A stretch of DNA of 64,000 bases from positions 310,001 through 374,000 of the forward strand of contig NZ_MVFY01000003.1 of NCBI RefSeq assembly GCF_002042885.1. The letters run 5' to 3'. Under the pieces are notes generated by a model, which saw only the letters and a list, made by a program, of their open reading frames with translations, did no database searches and had not been told where the DNA came from. The DNA is from Citrobacter portucalensis. Its GTDB lineage: Bacteria; Pseudomonadota; Gammaproteobacteria; Enterobacterales; Enterobacteriaceae. Positions 1 through 7,776 of this stretch are shown one piece after another. Position 1 is the stretch's first letter. Each line of letters opens with the position of its first letter. The position numbers and the translations under genes are program-made.

Positions 1-520
1 CAATCAGATTCACCAGCGGCATCATCAGCACGGTGGAGAGCATGCCGCCCGCCGTCGCCAGCACAAAGCGCCATGACTGCAGGGAGATACGCTGCGTTGG
101 GTCATTGGTTATCACACCGCCCAGCGCGCAGTAGGGAATATTCACCACGGTATAAAGCAGGGTCAGCAGCGTGTAGGTGATTGCGGCATAAATCATTTTG
201 CCGTGCAGGCTGAGATCCGGCGTGCTGTAGGCGAGCACACAGACCAGACCAAATGGCAGAGCGCCAAACAGCACCCACGGGCGGAATTTCCCCCAGCGCG
301 AACGGGTGCGGTCGGCGAGCAGTCCCATGCAAGGGTCTGAGATAGCATCCAGCGCGCGAGCCAGTAAGAACATCGTGCCGACAAAACCGGCCGGGATACC
401 AAAAATATCGGTATAGAAGAACATCATATATAACATAACGTTATCAAAGATGATGTGGCTGGCGGCATCGCCCATGCCGTAGCCAATCTTCTCTTTAACG
501 GACAAAATCTCACTTTTCAT
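1..520 (-). CDS. yicJ: YicJ, GPH-family sugar (xyloside-type) cation symporter, N-terminal part
   Basis: This is the N-terminal 173 residues of a 12-helix MFS transporter of the glycoside-pentoside-hexuronide family; the rest lies beyond the left edge. The protein begins MKSEILSVKEKIGYGMGDAA and includes the GPH hallmark around SDPCMGLLADRTRSRWGKFR. It matches E. coli YicJ almost residue for residue. In E. coli it sits next to the alpha-xylosidase gene yicI, so uptake of alpha-xylosides is the usual inference. It reads away from selC. The start is the only ATG giving the full family N-terminus. Confidence 0.95.
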   Translation of the reverse strand, partial: MKSEILSVKEKIGYGMGDAASHIIFDNVMLYMMFFYTDIFGIPAGFVGTMFLLARALDAISDPCMGLLADRTRSRWGKFRPWVLFGALPFGLVCVLAYSTPDLSLHGKMIYAAITYTLLTLLYTVVNIPYCALGGVITNDPTQRISLQSWRFVLATAGGMLSTVLMMPLVNLI

Positions 521-750
521 TACGCATCCTTGTTAGCACTTTCACACGCACTGATACCGGTTACAGTTCTTGTAAACCATCCCTGTGAGCGCGGGTATTC
601 CGATATCTCGTTATCAAATTACGATTCTTGTTTTCTGTGATCAGAGTAGCGTCAAAAAATGTGTCTAAGTGTAAGTAATGGATTTTGCGGGGATTTATTT
701 GAAACTGGTCATGGTATGGAGAAACGGAAGTTAAAAAAGTGAGTGAGGGG

Positions 751-779
751 GTGTGGAAACGTTTGGAAGTAGCTATAAT
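751..779 (+). promoter_or_regulatory. selC promoter
   Basis: A perfect TATAAT -10 box lies at 774-779, about 32 bp before the tRNA. The -35 region near 751-757 is a poor match. The placement fits the single promoter of selC. Confidence 0.5.
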
Positions 780-810
780 GCGCCCCGCCTCCATGTAGCA
801 ATCGAGGCGC

Positions 811-905
811 GGAAGATCGTCATCTCCGGTGAGGTGGCTGGACTTCAAATCCAGTTGGGGCCGCCAGCGGTCCCGGGCAGGTTCGACTCCTGTGATCTTC
901 CGCCA
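811..905 (+). tRNA. selC: tRNA-Sec (selenocysteine, anticodon UCA)
   Basis: The 95-nt gene has the selC peculiarities: an 8-bp acceptor stem (GGAAGATC pairing with GATCTTCC), a long variable arm (around 855-878), UCA anticodon at 845-847 in a loop read as CTTCAAA, and an encoded GCCA 3' end. The product inserts selenocysteine at UGA with SelB. selC is a well-known integration hot spot for genomic islands (LEE, SPI-3 and others), and here a mosaic accessory region starts directly downstream. Confidence 0.98.
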
Positions 906-1013
906 AAATTCTCATATCATCCCAGCCATTTGCCATATATTCTCAGCATATGCATGCTTTTATAATTCTCGCCCACAATATCTATTTTCATTTATGATTA
1001 ACGAGAATCCCAT

Positions 1014-1580
1014 ATGAGCACTGCCCTTACGATCATGGCCATCGCTGCTACTGTAATTAGCCCATTATTAGCCATTCAGACACAGAAATTTATAGAAAGA
1101 TATTCTCAGAAAAAATCATTAAAAATTGATATATTCAAACAACTTATGGCTACTCGATCTCAGAACTCTCGACTGTCTAATGAACATGTTCGCGCATTAA
1201 ATATGATCGACTTAGCATTTTACGGAAAAATAAAAAGAGGAAGAACCAAGAGAAGCGATTCTGAAAGTAAGGTATTATCTTCGTGGAAACTATACTTTGC
1301 GCATTTAAATACATCTTACCCTGATAATGATAATGCATCTGGCACCATATGGAACCAAACAAGCAACAATCTTTTTCTAGACTTGCTATCAGAGATAGCG
1401 AAAGATATTGGGTATGATTTTGAGCGAGTTCAATTACAAACAGCCATATATTCACCTATGGCCCACGGGGCAATAGAAAACGATAAATTAAAAATTAGAC
1501 AGGGGTTGGCTGCAATATTCTCAGGAGAAAATGCCCTAAAAATGGAAATTATAAATATTCCTGCAAGACAGGGCAATTAA
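1014..1580 (+). CDS. DUF6680-type membrane-anchored protein of unknown function
   Basis: The 188-residue protein has one hydrophobic N-terminal segment (about residues 4-21) followed by a basic stretch and a soluble domain. The segment around residues 45-66, with MATR followed by LSNEHVRALNMIDLAFYG, looks like the DUF6680 family as I remember it; this is not a database result. The function is unknown. The gene is AT-rich and lies 108 bp after selC, where E. coli K-12 has setC, so it is probably acquired. It converges on the small gene at 1589-1783. The ribosome site before the ATG is weak, so the start is only fairly certain. Confidence 0.7.
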   Translation: MSTALTIMAIAATVISPLLAIQTQKFIERYSQKKSLKIDIFKQLMATRSQNSRLSNEHVRALNMIDLAFYGKIKRGRTKRSDSESKVLSSWKLYFAHLNTSYPDNDNASGTIWNQTSNNLFLDLLSEIAKDIGYDFERVQLQTAIYSPMAHGAIENDKLKIRQGLAAIFSGENALKMEIINIPARQGN

Positions 1581-1588
1581 TCTATTCA

Positions 1589-1783
1589 CTATTTATCCTG
1601 TGGCTCAATACCTAACCGTTCCAACTCCTTTCTCCCTAATGTTTTGAGCCAATTCCCTAAACTCATCCCTTCGGCCTTTGCCGCAGCCTCGAACTGCGCC
1701 TTTAACTCGGGTGTGATACGAATCTGGAAAGTTGGTGCTTTTCCGGATTTAGACTGATTTGGATCGCGTTTAGCTGTTGACAT
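1589..1783 (-). CDS. Small ribbon-helix-helix (Arc/HicB-antitoxin-like) DNA-binding protein
   Basis: The product is 64 residues. A basic N-terminus precedes a ribbon-helix-helix core: a beta strand with TFQIRITPELK (about 18-28), helix A (AQFEAAAKAEGM) and helix B (SLGNWLKTLGRKELERLG). Proteins like it are often named HicB-family antitoxin or Arc-like. No HicA toxin is beside it. It is divergent from a SymE-like gene, with paired GTACGTACCT motifs between them, one copy touching its own ATG. An autoregulatory repressor role is inferred. The start has AGG of the motif as its ribosome site. Confidence 0.75.
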   Translation of the reverse strand: MSTAKRDPNQSKSGKAPTFQIRITPELKAQFEAAAKAEGMSLGNWLKTLGRKELERLGIEPQDK

Positions 1784-1828
1784 GTACGTACCTATAAGAG
1801 CAGTACACCACCAACCAGGTACGTACCT
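1784..1828. promoter_or_regulatory. Paired GTACGTACCT motifs, candidate operators
   Basis: The 10-mer GTACGTACCT occurs at 1784-1793 and again at 1819-1828, 35 bp apart on the same strand. The second copy is part of a 12-bp palindrome AGGTACGTACCT (1817-1828). The first abuts the start codon of the ribbon-helix-helix gene and overlaps its ribosome site. Repeated short palindromes of this kind are typical operators of ribbon-helix-helix repressors; binding is inferred, not shown. Confidence 0.45.
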
Positions 1829-1864
1829 TTATATCTGGCGACCTGACTTATAACGCCCTCGCCT

Positions 1865-1879
1865 GGTACTCGCAGTACC
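1865..1879. promoter_or_regulatory. Leader hairpin of the symE-like gene, candidate SymR-type antisense region
   Basis: GGTACT and AGTACC form a 6-bp stem with a 3-nt loop, 40 bp before the symE-like ATG. In E. coli, symE translation is blocked by the antisense RNA SymR, encoded opposite the symE start. The position fits such an RNA on the minus strand, but I could not find a convincing antisense promoter, so the RNA itself is not called. Confidence 0.35.
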
Positions 1880-1918
1880 CGACGAGAGCTAACCTCATCA
1901 ACTATCAAGGAGTTGATT

Positions 1919-2209
1919 ATGGCTGATTCGCATTCTACCCCAGACATCGACCAATCCGGAACTGAGCGTTCGCTAATTGTGGGATATCGCCCGAATGTTT
2001 TCGACAAATCCACGCCAAAAATTATTCTTTCCGGCAAGTGGCTACGCGAAGCGGGGTTTGATACGGGGCAACAGATTACCGTAAAAGTGATGAATGGCTG
2101 TATCGTCCTGATGGTCTATGGCGAGCAGGAGCAACGGTTGCAGGATGAGCTGAAAGAGGCCAATCAGAAGTTAAATAGAATTGAGAGCACGCTGGCGACT
2201 CTTCAGTGA
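1919..2209 (+). CDS. SymE-like type I toxin family protein
   Basis: The 96-residue product resembles SymE, the SOS-induced RNA-cleaving toxin with an AbrB/SpoVT-like fold. Matching features are the LIVGYRP strand near the N-terminus, IILSGKWLREAGFDTGQQ (about 39-56) and ITVKVMNGCIVLMV (about 57-70), all characteristic of SymE. The C-terminus here is a short coiled-coil-like helix (EQEQRLQDELKEANQKLNRI). The start is set by AAGGAG at 1907-1912, six bases before ATG 1919; an upstream TTG at 1913 has no spacing. No LexA box of the CTGT-N8-ACAG form was found upstream, unlike E. coli symE. Confidence 0.75.
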   Translation: MADSHSTPDIDQSGTERSLIVGYRPNVFDKSTPKIILSGKWLREAGFDTGQQITVKVMNGCIVLMVYGEQEQRLQDELKEANQKLNRIESTLATLQ

Positions 2210-2219
2210 ATTACGAGTC

Positions 2220-2244
2220 AACATGTAAGTGGCGCTTACATGTT
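2220..2244. terminator. Perfect 10-bp stem hairpin after the symE-like gene
   Basis: AACATGTAAG and CTTACATGTT form a perfect 10-bp stem with loop TGGCG, starting 11 bases after the stop. No T-run follows, so it may be a weak terminator, an RNA-stabilising structure or an operator. Confidence 0.4.
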
Positions 2245-2250
2245 AACCTG

Positions 2251-2283
2251 ATGCCGGATGGCACTTGCGCTTATCCGGCCTAC
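2251..2283. repeat. REP element
   Basis: ATGCCGGATGGC and TTATCCGGCCTAC are the two arms of a typical enterobacterial REP sequence. The rest of the 245-bp gap to the hcp gene is AT-rich and shows no gene. Confidence 0.85.
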
Positions 2284-2454
2284 TTTCAAAATGAATTAAT
2301 CTTCCATAACAAATCATCCTGCTTATATATAGATATTTTAAATTCAGCCGTGGAATGGTTTATTTATTTTTTCTCTATTATTAACACCTTCACTATTGCA
2401 AACCAATCGTAAAAACCCTCATATATTATTTTCTCAACAAAATGGATTATTAAA

Positions 2455-2940
2455 ATGGCAATTCCTGCTTATCTCTGGCTCAAAGACGATGGTGGCTTAC
2501 TTATAAAGGGATCTGTTGATGTAACCAATCGCGAACACTCAATCGAGGTGACATCGTTTAGCCATAACCTTTACATCCCAACGGATGGCAATACAGGAAA
2601 GCTTACTGGCACACGTGTGCACGGCGCATTGATTTTTGAGAAGGAATTCGATAGCGCTTCACCTTATCTTTTTAAAGCCGTTGCCACAGGGCAAAGCTTG
2701 CAATCGGCAGAATTTAGGTGGTACGAGATCAATAATGCAGGTCAGGAAGCAGAGTACTACAACATGCTCCTCGAAGGGGTTAAAGTTGTATCCGTAACAC
2801 CGATGATGCATGACACTAAAACTGTCATCAATGTTGGTCATAGAGAACAAGTACAGCTGCGTTACGATAAAATTACTTGGCATTATCTCGATGGTAACAT
2901 CCAATATTCGGATGCCTGGAATGAACGCATAACCGAATAA
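2455..2940 (+). CDS. hcp: Orphan Hcp, type VI secretion tube protein
   Basis: The 161-residue protein is a complete Hcp1-family protein. It opens with MAIPAYLWLKDDGG, then KGSVDVTNREHSIEVTSFSH, and ends with YDKITWHYLDGNIQYSDAWNE, all standard Hcp segments. Hcp hexamers stack into the tube of the T6SS and can carry small effectors in their lumen. No other T6SS structural gene is in the window, so this is an orphan copy that would need a distant apparatus. Two small genes follow within 10 bp and by overlap, the layout expected of an Hcp-linked cargo/immunity cassette. It sits in the selC accessory region. Confidence 0.9.
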   Translation: MAIPAYLWLKDDGGLLIKGSVDVTNREHSIEVTSFSHNLYIPTDGNTGKLTGTRVHGALIFEKEFDSASPYLFKAVATGQSLQSAEFRWYEINNAGQEAEYYNMLLEGVKVVSVTPMMHDTKTVINVGHREQVQLRYDKITWHYLDGNIQYSDAWNERITE

Positions 2941-2950
2941 GTGAAATCAT

Positions 2951-3394
2951 ATGGACACTATCGAAGAGCTTAACGGTACATATTTTTACAGAGGGTTTGC
3001 TAATCTTTCAGCAGGAGAACTTCTTTTCTGGATTTTCCTGGATGAAACAAGTGAACAATTTGGCGTAAATGATTACATGACCTTGGGTCTAATTTTACTT
3101 GGTCAACCTACGATCGCAACCAGAGGTAAGCCGATAGGAGCAACAGCAGGCACATCACCACTGAGCTCTCAGCTACGACACTGGTTAAATATAGAAACCA
3201 GACGTTTACCCACCCTAACTACAGGAAGTATAAGACGATTAAAATTTGCATATGTAACCAATTTGGGCGCTTTTGTTGGAAGATGGATCCCAATATTGGG
3301 GATTGTCATAATGGCTTATGACGTGACTGCGATTTCATACAAAGCCACAATTAAATACAACACTATAGCCAGAGGTAAAGATAAGCTATGGTAA
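2951..3394 (+). CDS. STM2901-like membrane protein, candidate Hcp-linked T6SS effector
   Basis: The 147-residue protein starts 10 bp after hcp. The N-terminus (MDTIEELNGTYFYRGFANLS) and the C-terminal part with GAFVGRWIPILGIVIMAYD (about 115-133), then TIKYNTIARGKDKLW at the end, are those of proteins I know as STM2901 family or phage membrane protein. A hydrophobic stretch of about 20 residues suggests membrane insertion. No catalytic motif is visible. Position after hcp suggests a membrane-acting cargo; this is inference. Confidence 0.65.
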   Translation: MDTIEELNGTYFYRGFANLSAGELLFWIFLDETSEQFGVNDYMTLGLILLGQPTIATRGKPIGATAGTSPLSSQLRHWLNIETRRLPTLTTGSIRRLKFAYVTNLGAFVGRWIPILGIVIMAYDVTAISYKATIKYNTIARGKDKLW

Positions 3395-3720
3395 GTGATA
3401 ATGATGTCATCGCCTGGTACGATGAGACATTTAATAAACCCAGCTTATTCTTTAAAAAGCGTTGGCCAGTCACCCTCGACACAAGTCTTTCAACAGGAGA
3501 TTATGTGTGGGCCAGTGAAACGGGCGCAGACATCATGGATGCTTACTTTGCAACTTTCAATGTTGATTGCGCCAATTTCGATTTCTATAAATATTGGCCT
3601 ATTGAGACATTCATACTTTATGCAATTTTTACCTGTAGCAGGGATGACGATGAGCCACAGCCATTAACCCTCCGTATGCTGACAGAGTCTGCAAAAGCAG
3701 GTAAATGGCTTTATGACTGA
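3388..3720 (+). CDS. DUF1493 family protein, candidate immunity or partner protein
   Basis: The 110-residue acidic protein overlaps the preceding gene by 7 bp, implying translational coupling. It looks like DUF1493: an N-terminal EVIAWYDE-type segment (here DNDVIAWYDETF), a central YVWASETGADIMDAYFATF stretch and FDFYKYWP. Members are small cytoplasmic proteins of unknown role, often found beside STM2901-like genes. As last gene of an hcp cassette it could be immunity, chaperone or adaptor; nothing in the sequence decides. Confidence 0.6.
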   Translation: MVSDNDVIAWYDETFNKPSLFFKKRWPVTLDTSLSTGDYVWASETGADIMDAYFATFNVDCANFDFYKYWPIETFILYAIFTCSRDDDEPQPLTLRMLTESAKAGKWLYD

Positions 3721-3765
3721 GCCTTATTGACGGATGCCATTTATCCAACCTACCGCTTCCAAAAA

Positions 3766-3795
3766 AAAGCCGCCGATCGATTATTCAGCGGCTTT
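3766..3795. terminator. Bidirectional terminator between the hcp cassette and the autotransporter gene
   Basis: AAAGCCGC (3766-3773) pairs with GCGGCTTT (3788-3795), flanked by A8 on the left and TTTCTATT on the right, so it can stop transcription from both convergent units. Confidence 0.8.
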
Positions 3796-3812
3796 CTATT
3801 ACCTGTGATGCA

Positions 3813-6593
3813 TCAGAAGTTATATTTCACGCCGAGCATACCGCGGGTATCGCTGTAGCCTTTATCGCCGACCTGTTGGGCCACGTTGCTCCACACGTTG
3901 AGGCGCGGAGTGATTTGACCTTCAACGCCGACTTTCAGCTCACCGATGTTTTTGGTGCCGCGCATGTCGTTGCTCACATCGTCCATCTTCACGCTGGTTG
4001 TCTGTGTGTTGTGGATCCAGTTGGCTTCAACAAACGGCTGGAACTCGCGAGATTTACCGTCGTCGATGGCGTTGTGCCCGTTGATAAAGGCTTTCACGCC
4101 CAGACGGGTCATCAGGTTGCCATCGGTGTTGTCCTTCACGCGGGTACCGTTCGCTTCGCGGTGACTGTCGGCTTGCACGTCCATCCATACCACCTGCGCT
4201 TTCGGTTGCAGCCAGTAGCTGTTGCGCTCGCTTTCACCCAGTTTGAAACTGTAACCGGCTTCAACCGAAGCGGTTATCCCGCTGGATTTGTATTTCTCTG
4301 CTGCCTGCTCCTGGCCCATCACTTTGTTATCAAACCAGTTATACAGCGCCCAGGTATCTACGTAGGTGCCGGTCTTGTCGGCGTCATTGGCATACCATGT
4401 GCCGTACAACCCCACGCTGTAACCGGTGACCTGGCCACGTGAATGGTAGCCGGTCAGGCTGGACTGCGTGCGGTTCTGGCTGTTGGCATAACCGGCCATC
4501 GCGCCGAGGTGCCAGCGGTCAAGACCGTCGCTACTCCACTGCGCCAGGTCGCCGCCTAGCTGCATCACATAGCTGTTGCTTTGGGTTTTCAACTGCCCGC
4601 TACCGTCTTTGAAGCGGGTATGCGCCCCAACGTTACGCATCCACAGGCTGGTAACTTTCTTCTCGCCTGTCAGCATATCGACGTACTGCGTTTCACCCAG
4701 ACGATCGTGCAGTCGGGTCATAAACAGCGTGTTAGCCGCATAGTTGTTCGCCAGATAACTGCCTGCTTCCGGACGGTATTGCTGCTCAGTGACAGGAGGC
4801 GCAACAGGTTCTTCCGGCTCAGGGATAATCGGGTCTACAGGATCGACCGGGTCCGGATCAACAGGGTCCGGGTCATGCGGATCGACGGGGTCCGGGTCTT
4901 CCGGATCCGGCGGAGCAGGAATAAAGCTGGTCAGATACCAGTTACTGCCTTTCTGCACCACGTTATAGTCGTACGCACCGGCAACAATACGGCCCGCTTT
5001 CTCAAAAGTACCGTCAGAATTACCGGCCACTTCGATGATCTCAATACCTTCAATGGTCTGCGCCCCGGTTCCGCCAATGTTATTCACCACCACAAACGCA
5101 TTACCCGCAGTGTTGCCGAGCACTTTCAGCTTGTCGGTTTCGGAGGTATCGTCATTCAGGACAGTATTGAAAACCAGTTTGCCGCCGTTCCCGGTAAAAT
5201 CTTCATTGATGGTAAGCGTCTGCCACGGTTCGCCGTCAGCATGCCCAAAGTTCACCACTGACCCGCCGTTCAGCGTCAGGTCGGTGAGCGTTGAGCTGTT
5301 AGTCATGTTCCAGGTCGCGTCGCTCATTTGCAGCGAGATAACGCCCGTCCCGGCAGTGGCGCTGGTGATGTATGACGCCCCGCTCCACAACGAGTTGTCG
5401 GTCATGTTGAGCTTAATGGTACTGTTTTGCTGCGGCAGGCTGCTGGTTGCAGCAGTCGCGCCAGCGGCATGAAGATCGCCGTCGATAAGAAAACGCCCGC
5501 CAGTAGAACCGTCTACGATGCCGCCCGTTTCAGTACTGATGGCATAACTTTCGTTGCTGTGATCGCCCGCCATGGTAATGGCGGCACCGCCTGCCAGGTT
5601 TATCGCCCCGCGTGAAGCCGCATACAGGCCGCGTGGCGCTTTGCTGTATGACGCCGCTTTCGCCGAACTGTTCACGTTGATCGTTGCGTTTTCACCGAGA
5701 TTCACGGTCGCGTTGGTGGAATAAACCGCATGAGCGCTGACGCCGTTGACCGTAATCGTCGCGTTGTTGCCCAGTTCCGTTCTGGACGATGAGGCGGCAT
5801 AAATCCCCGTTGAAGAAGCACCCGAAGTCTCAATGGTGGCGTCATTGCCAAGCAGTATCGAGGAACCGCTCTGCCCGGTGCGAAGACCCTCTGAACTGTC
5901 ACCGATCGTCACAATGTGTGCCCGGTCGCCGACCACAATTGTATTTTTGGCCTGCGTGGCGTCTTTCATCGCGTTTGCTGTGATACCACGTCCCTGGGAA
6001 CCGGTGGTCTGAATATACAGATCGTCACCGACGTAAATGCTGGCCGAGCCCTTCCAACCCTGGCTATAGGAGTTGTAACCGGCGTTAATACCGTCACCAT
6101 CCTGACCGTCCACATAAATACTGGTGCGATCCCCGGTGATGATAAAGACCGGGTTATCCGGCGTATTCGCCCCGTGCGTGCGGATACCGTCAACATCTTT
6201 ACCATTATTGGCGGCATTCTTCGACTGCGTGCGAATCGTCAGGTCGTCCCCAAAAATAACGCCCGGACTACCCGTTGTACTGTTCTGAATAACGGTAACA
6301 GAGTGCTCAAAAGCTTCAGCGCCGGGTCCATTAATCGTTAATCCATTGCCATAAACGGGAATAGTGCCCGCACTCCATTGATAAACATAATTCGGCATGG
6401 CGCTGGTTTTAGCGAAACTGGCATTTGCCTGCGCTGGAATTATTGCCTGCAATTCCGGGGGCAGACTGCTAACCAGTCCGGTGGAGGGTAGACTATCAAC
6501 GTCAACCCATGCCGCTTGAGCTGAAAATACCATAGAGGTTAATGCGGCTGAAACCGCTATGGCAATACGAGAATAAGATTTGGGATTTGGCAT
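3813..6593 (-). CDS. MisL/ShdA/EhaB-type autotransporter adhesin
   Basis: The 926-residue protein has a signal peptide (about 1-28, ending AQAA), a repetitive beta-helical passenger (to about 545) rich in G-D-x-A-x-I repeats, and a Pro-Asp linker of DPDPVDP units (about 555-590) ending PEPEEPVAPP. An AIDA-type translocator barrel follows (about 600-926), starting YRPEAGSYLANNYAAN and ending in the obligatory aromatic residue (KYNF). The barrel is close to that of MisL, the SPI-3 adhesin encoded near selC in Salmonella, and of ShdA/EhaB. Passenger divergence leaves the ligand unknown. AGGAGG stands 5 bases before the ATG. A LuxR-type gene precedes it and a MarT-like gene is nearby; MarT activates misL in Salmonella. 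Confidence 0.88.
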   Translation of the reverse strand: MPNPKSYSRIAIAVSAALTSMVFSAQAAWVDVDSLPSTGLVSSLPPELQAIIPAQANASFAKTSAMPNYVYQWSAGTIPVYGNGLTINGPGAEAFEHSVTVIQNSTTGSPGVIFGDDLTIRTQSKNAANNGKDVDGIRTHGANTPDNPVFIITGDRTSIYVDGQDGDGINAGYNSYSQGWKGSASIYVGDDLYIQTTGSQGRGITANAMKDATQAKNTIVVGDRAHIVTIGDSSEGLRTGQSGSSILLGNDATIETSGASSTGIYAASSSRTELGNNATITVNGVSAHAVYSTNATVNLGENATINVNSSAKAASYSKAPRGLYAASRGAINLAGGAAITMAGDHSNESYAISTETGGIVDGSTGGRFLIDGDLHAAGATAATSSLPQQNSTIKLNMTDNSLWSGASYITSATAGTGVISLQMSDATWNMTNSSTLTDLTLNGGSVVNFGHADGEPWQTLTINEDFTGNGGKLVFNTVLNDDTSETDKLKVLGNTAGNAFVVVNNIGGTGAQTIEGIEIIEVAGNSDGTFEKAGRIVAGAYDYNVVQKGSNWYLTSFIPAPPDPEDPDPVDPHDPDPVDPDPVDPVDPIIPEPEEPVAPPVTEQQYRPEAGSYLANNYAANTLFMTRLHDRLGETQYVDMLTGEKKVTSLWMRNVGAHTRFKDGSGQLKTQSNSYVMQLGGDLAQWSSDGLDRWHLGAMAGYANSQNRTQSSLTGYHSRGQVTGYSVGLYGTWYANDADKTGTYVDTWALYNWFDNKVMGQEQAAEKYKSSGITASVEAGYSFKLGESERNSYWLQPKAQVVWMDVQADSHREANGTRVKDNTDGNLMTRLGVKAFINGHNAIDDGKSREFQPFVEANWIHNTQTTSVKMDDVSNDMRGTKNIGELKVGVEGQITPRLNVWSNVAQQVGDKGYSDTRGMLGVKYNF

Positions 6594-6668
6594 ATTAGCC
6601 TCCTGCTTTCAGGCGTAGAGCGTCCACCACATCGCAAGGATGTGAAAATAATAAAACTCAAAAATACG

Positions 6669-7286
6669 TTATAAAATATTCGACAATATTTGATGAATAC
6701 TATGGCCTAACTTATCTTCAAGCCTGAGCTTGTAGACATATATTTTCTTAATATCGATATTATCTATTTTGGTAATTTGCTGAATACTTTTCCCTGACAC
6801 AAAACGCTTCAGTAATATCATTTCAGTATAGTTAAGTGAGCGTCCACGTTTGCTGTTAGCGAGATGACCAGTAAAGAGTCGCCTAATTTTCTGATGTTGA
6901 ACTTCGTCATCATCATCAGAATATATAATCCCTTGTATTTTATTGCTTTTGGACAGCCAGTAGTTGGCTAACGGCGCCAGGTTCCTGTCTGCTATCAACA
7001 CAATATGCATACCGCTGTAGGCAAGCCGGTCAACCCATTGCGGGTCGGCAAACAGGCGCAGATTCGGGAAAGAAAAGTCCACAAAAATAAACCCACGCGA
7101 CAAATGGTTTTGATTATTAAGCAGAAGCTTTTCAATAATTCCTTTTTGCAGAAAGCCATTCCCCTCAGGCCAGATCGCAAATGCGGCACGGTGACAGTAA
7201 CTGGCACGAACCGCAGTATCCGGAAATAATTGACAGGATAATTCACAGCTTATGCAACGAACAGTCTGTGACGGTGATCTCTTCAT
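6669..7286 (-). CDS. LuxR-type transcriptional regulator beside the autotransporter
   Basis: The 205-residue protein carries a C-terminal LuxR/FixJ helix-turn-helix (about 137-205) with LNYTEMILLKRFVSGKSIQQI and a recognition helix in KKIYVYKLRLEDKLG. The N-terminal part resembles a degenerate receiver (strand FIFVDFSF, HIVLIAD) without a clear phospho-acceptor aspartate pocket, as in RcsB/BglJ/EcpR-like surface-structure regulators. AGGAG lies 9 bases before ATG 7286; a TTG just upstream is less likely. It is 75 bp upstream of the autotransporter on the same strand, so cotranscription or direct control is likely. Low GC suggests transfer. Confidence 0.75.
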   Translation of the reverse strand: MKRSPSQTVRCISCELSCQLFPDTAVRASYCHRAAFAIWPEGNGFLQKGIIEKLLLNNQNHLSRGFIFVDFSFPNLRLFADPQWVDRLAYSGMHIVLIADRNLAPLANYWLSKSNKIQGIIYSDDDDEVQHQKIRRLFTGHLANSKRGRSLNYTEMILLKRFVSGKSIQQITKIDNIDIKKIYVYKLRLEDKLGHSIHQILSNIL

Positions 7287-7776
7287 CAAAAATGACTCCT
7301 GTTATTTTTCCATAAATATTTCATTGGTAAATAAATGTGTCAATCCAACACGTAGTACATTCCTTGTCAGTTAATAACAGTGGCGCTAATAAAATGTAAT
7401 AAACTCCTGATGCACTAATATGTATGGTCTGTGAGTAATACGATTGCGCTAAGCTTATTTACGCTTTATCTCAGAATAACAACCTATGCATTAGGAATTT
7501 TATGCATAAATTCAGATTCCAGGATAAACAGTAAAAAAGCACTATTTGCTAAAAAATAACCTGCGTAAAAGTCACTTACTAATTACGTAATTCTGATAAC
7601 TCAATCACCCTTGTCATGTTGTGGACAAATATAAAGATAATTCAGATAAAACTGTAATGAATTCTCATTATTTAACCTTAGTTAATTCTCACCTAAGAAA
7701 TAAGATTACTAACGTATTGTATTTAAAGATATTTTAACGAATTAGTGAAATTCTTATCTTCGTTCATGAACAAAGA
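7287..7776. promoter_or_regulatory. 490-bp AT-rich divergent control region, luxR-type/marT-like
   Basis: No gene is visible. The stretch is very AT-rich and separates two divergent regulator genes, the kind of DNA H-NS silences and ToxR-like proteins act on. No individual binding site could be assigned. Confidence 0.5.

Noticed and set aside
1861-1880. LexA box in the symE-like leader
   Set aside because: CTGGTACTCGCAG has a 7-bp spacer and does not fit CTG-N10-CAG.
1792-2037. 81-aa minus-strand ORF over the symE-like start
   Set aside because: It has no ribosome site and lies antisense to the toxin start; any product here would more likely be an antisense RNA.
2206-2412. 68-aa plus-strand ORF after the symE-like gene
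   Set aside because: It runs through the hairpin and the REP element and lacks protein-like composition.
3876-5261. Long plus-strand ORFs (188 and 226 aa) opposite the autotransporter gene
   Set aside because: They mirror the codon periodicity of the real GC-rich gene and show no recognisable protein features.
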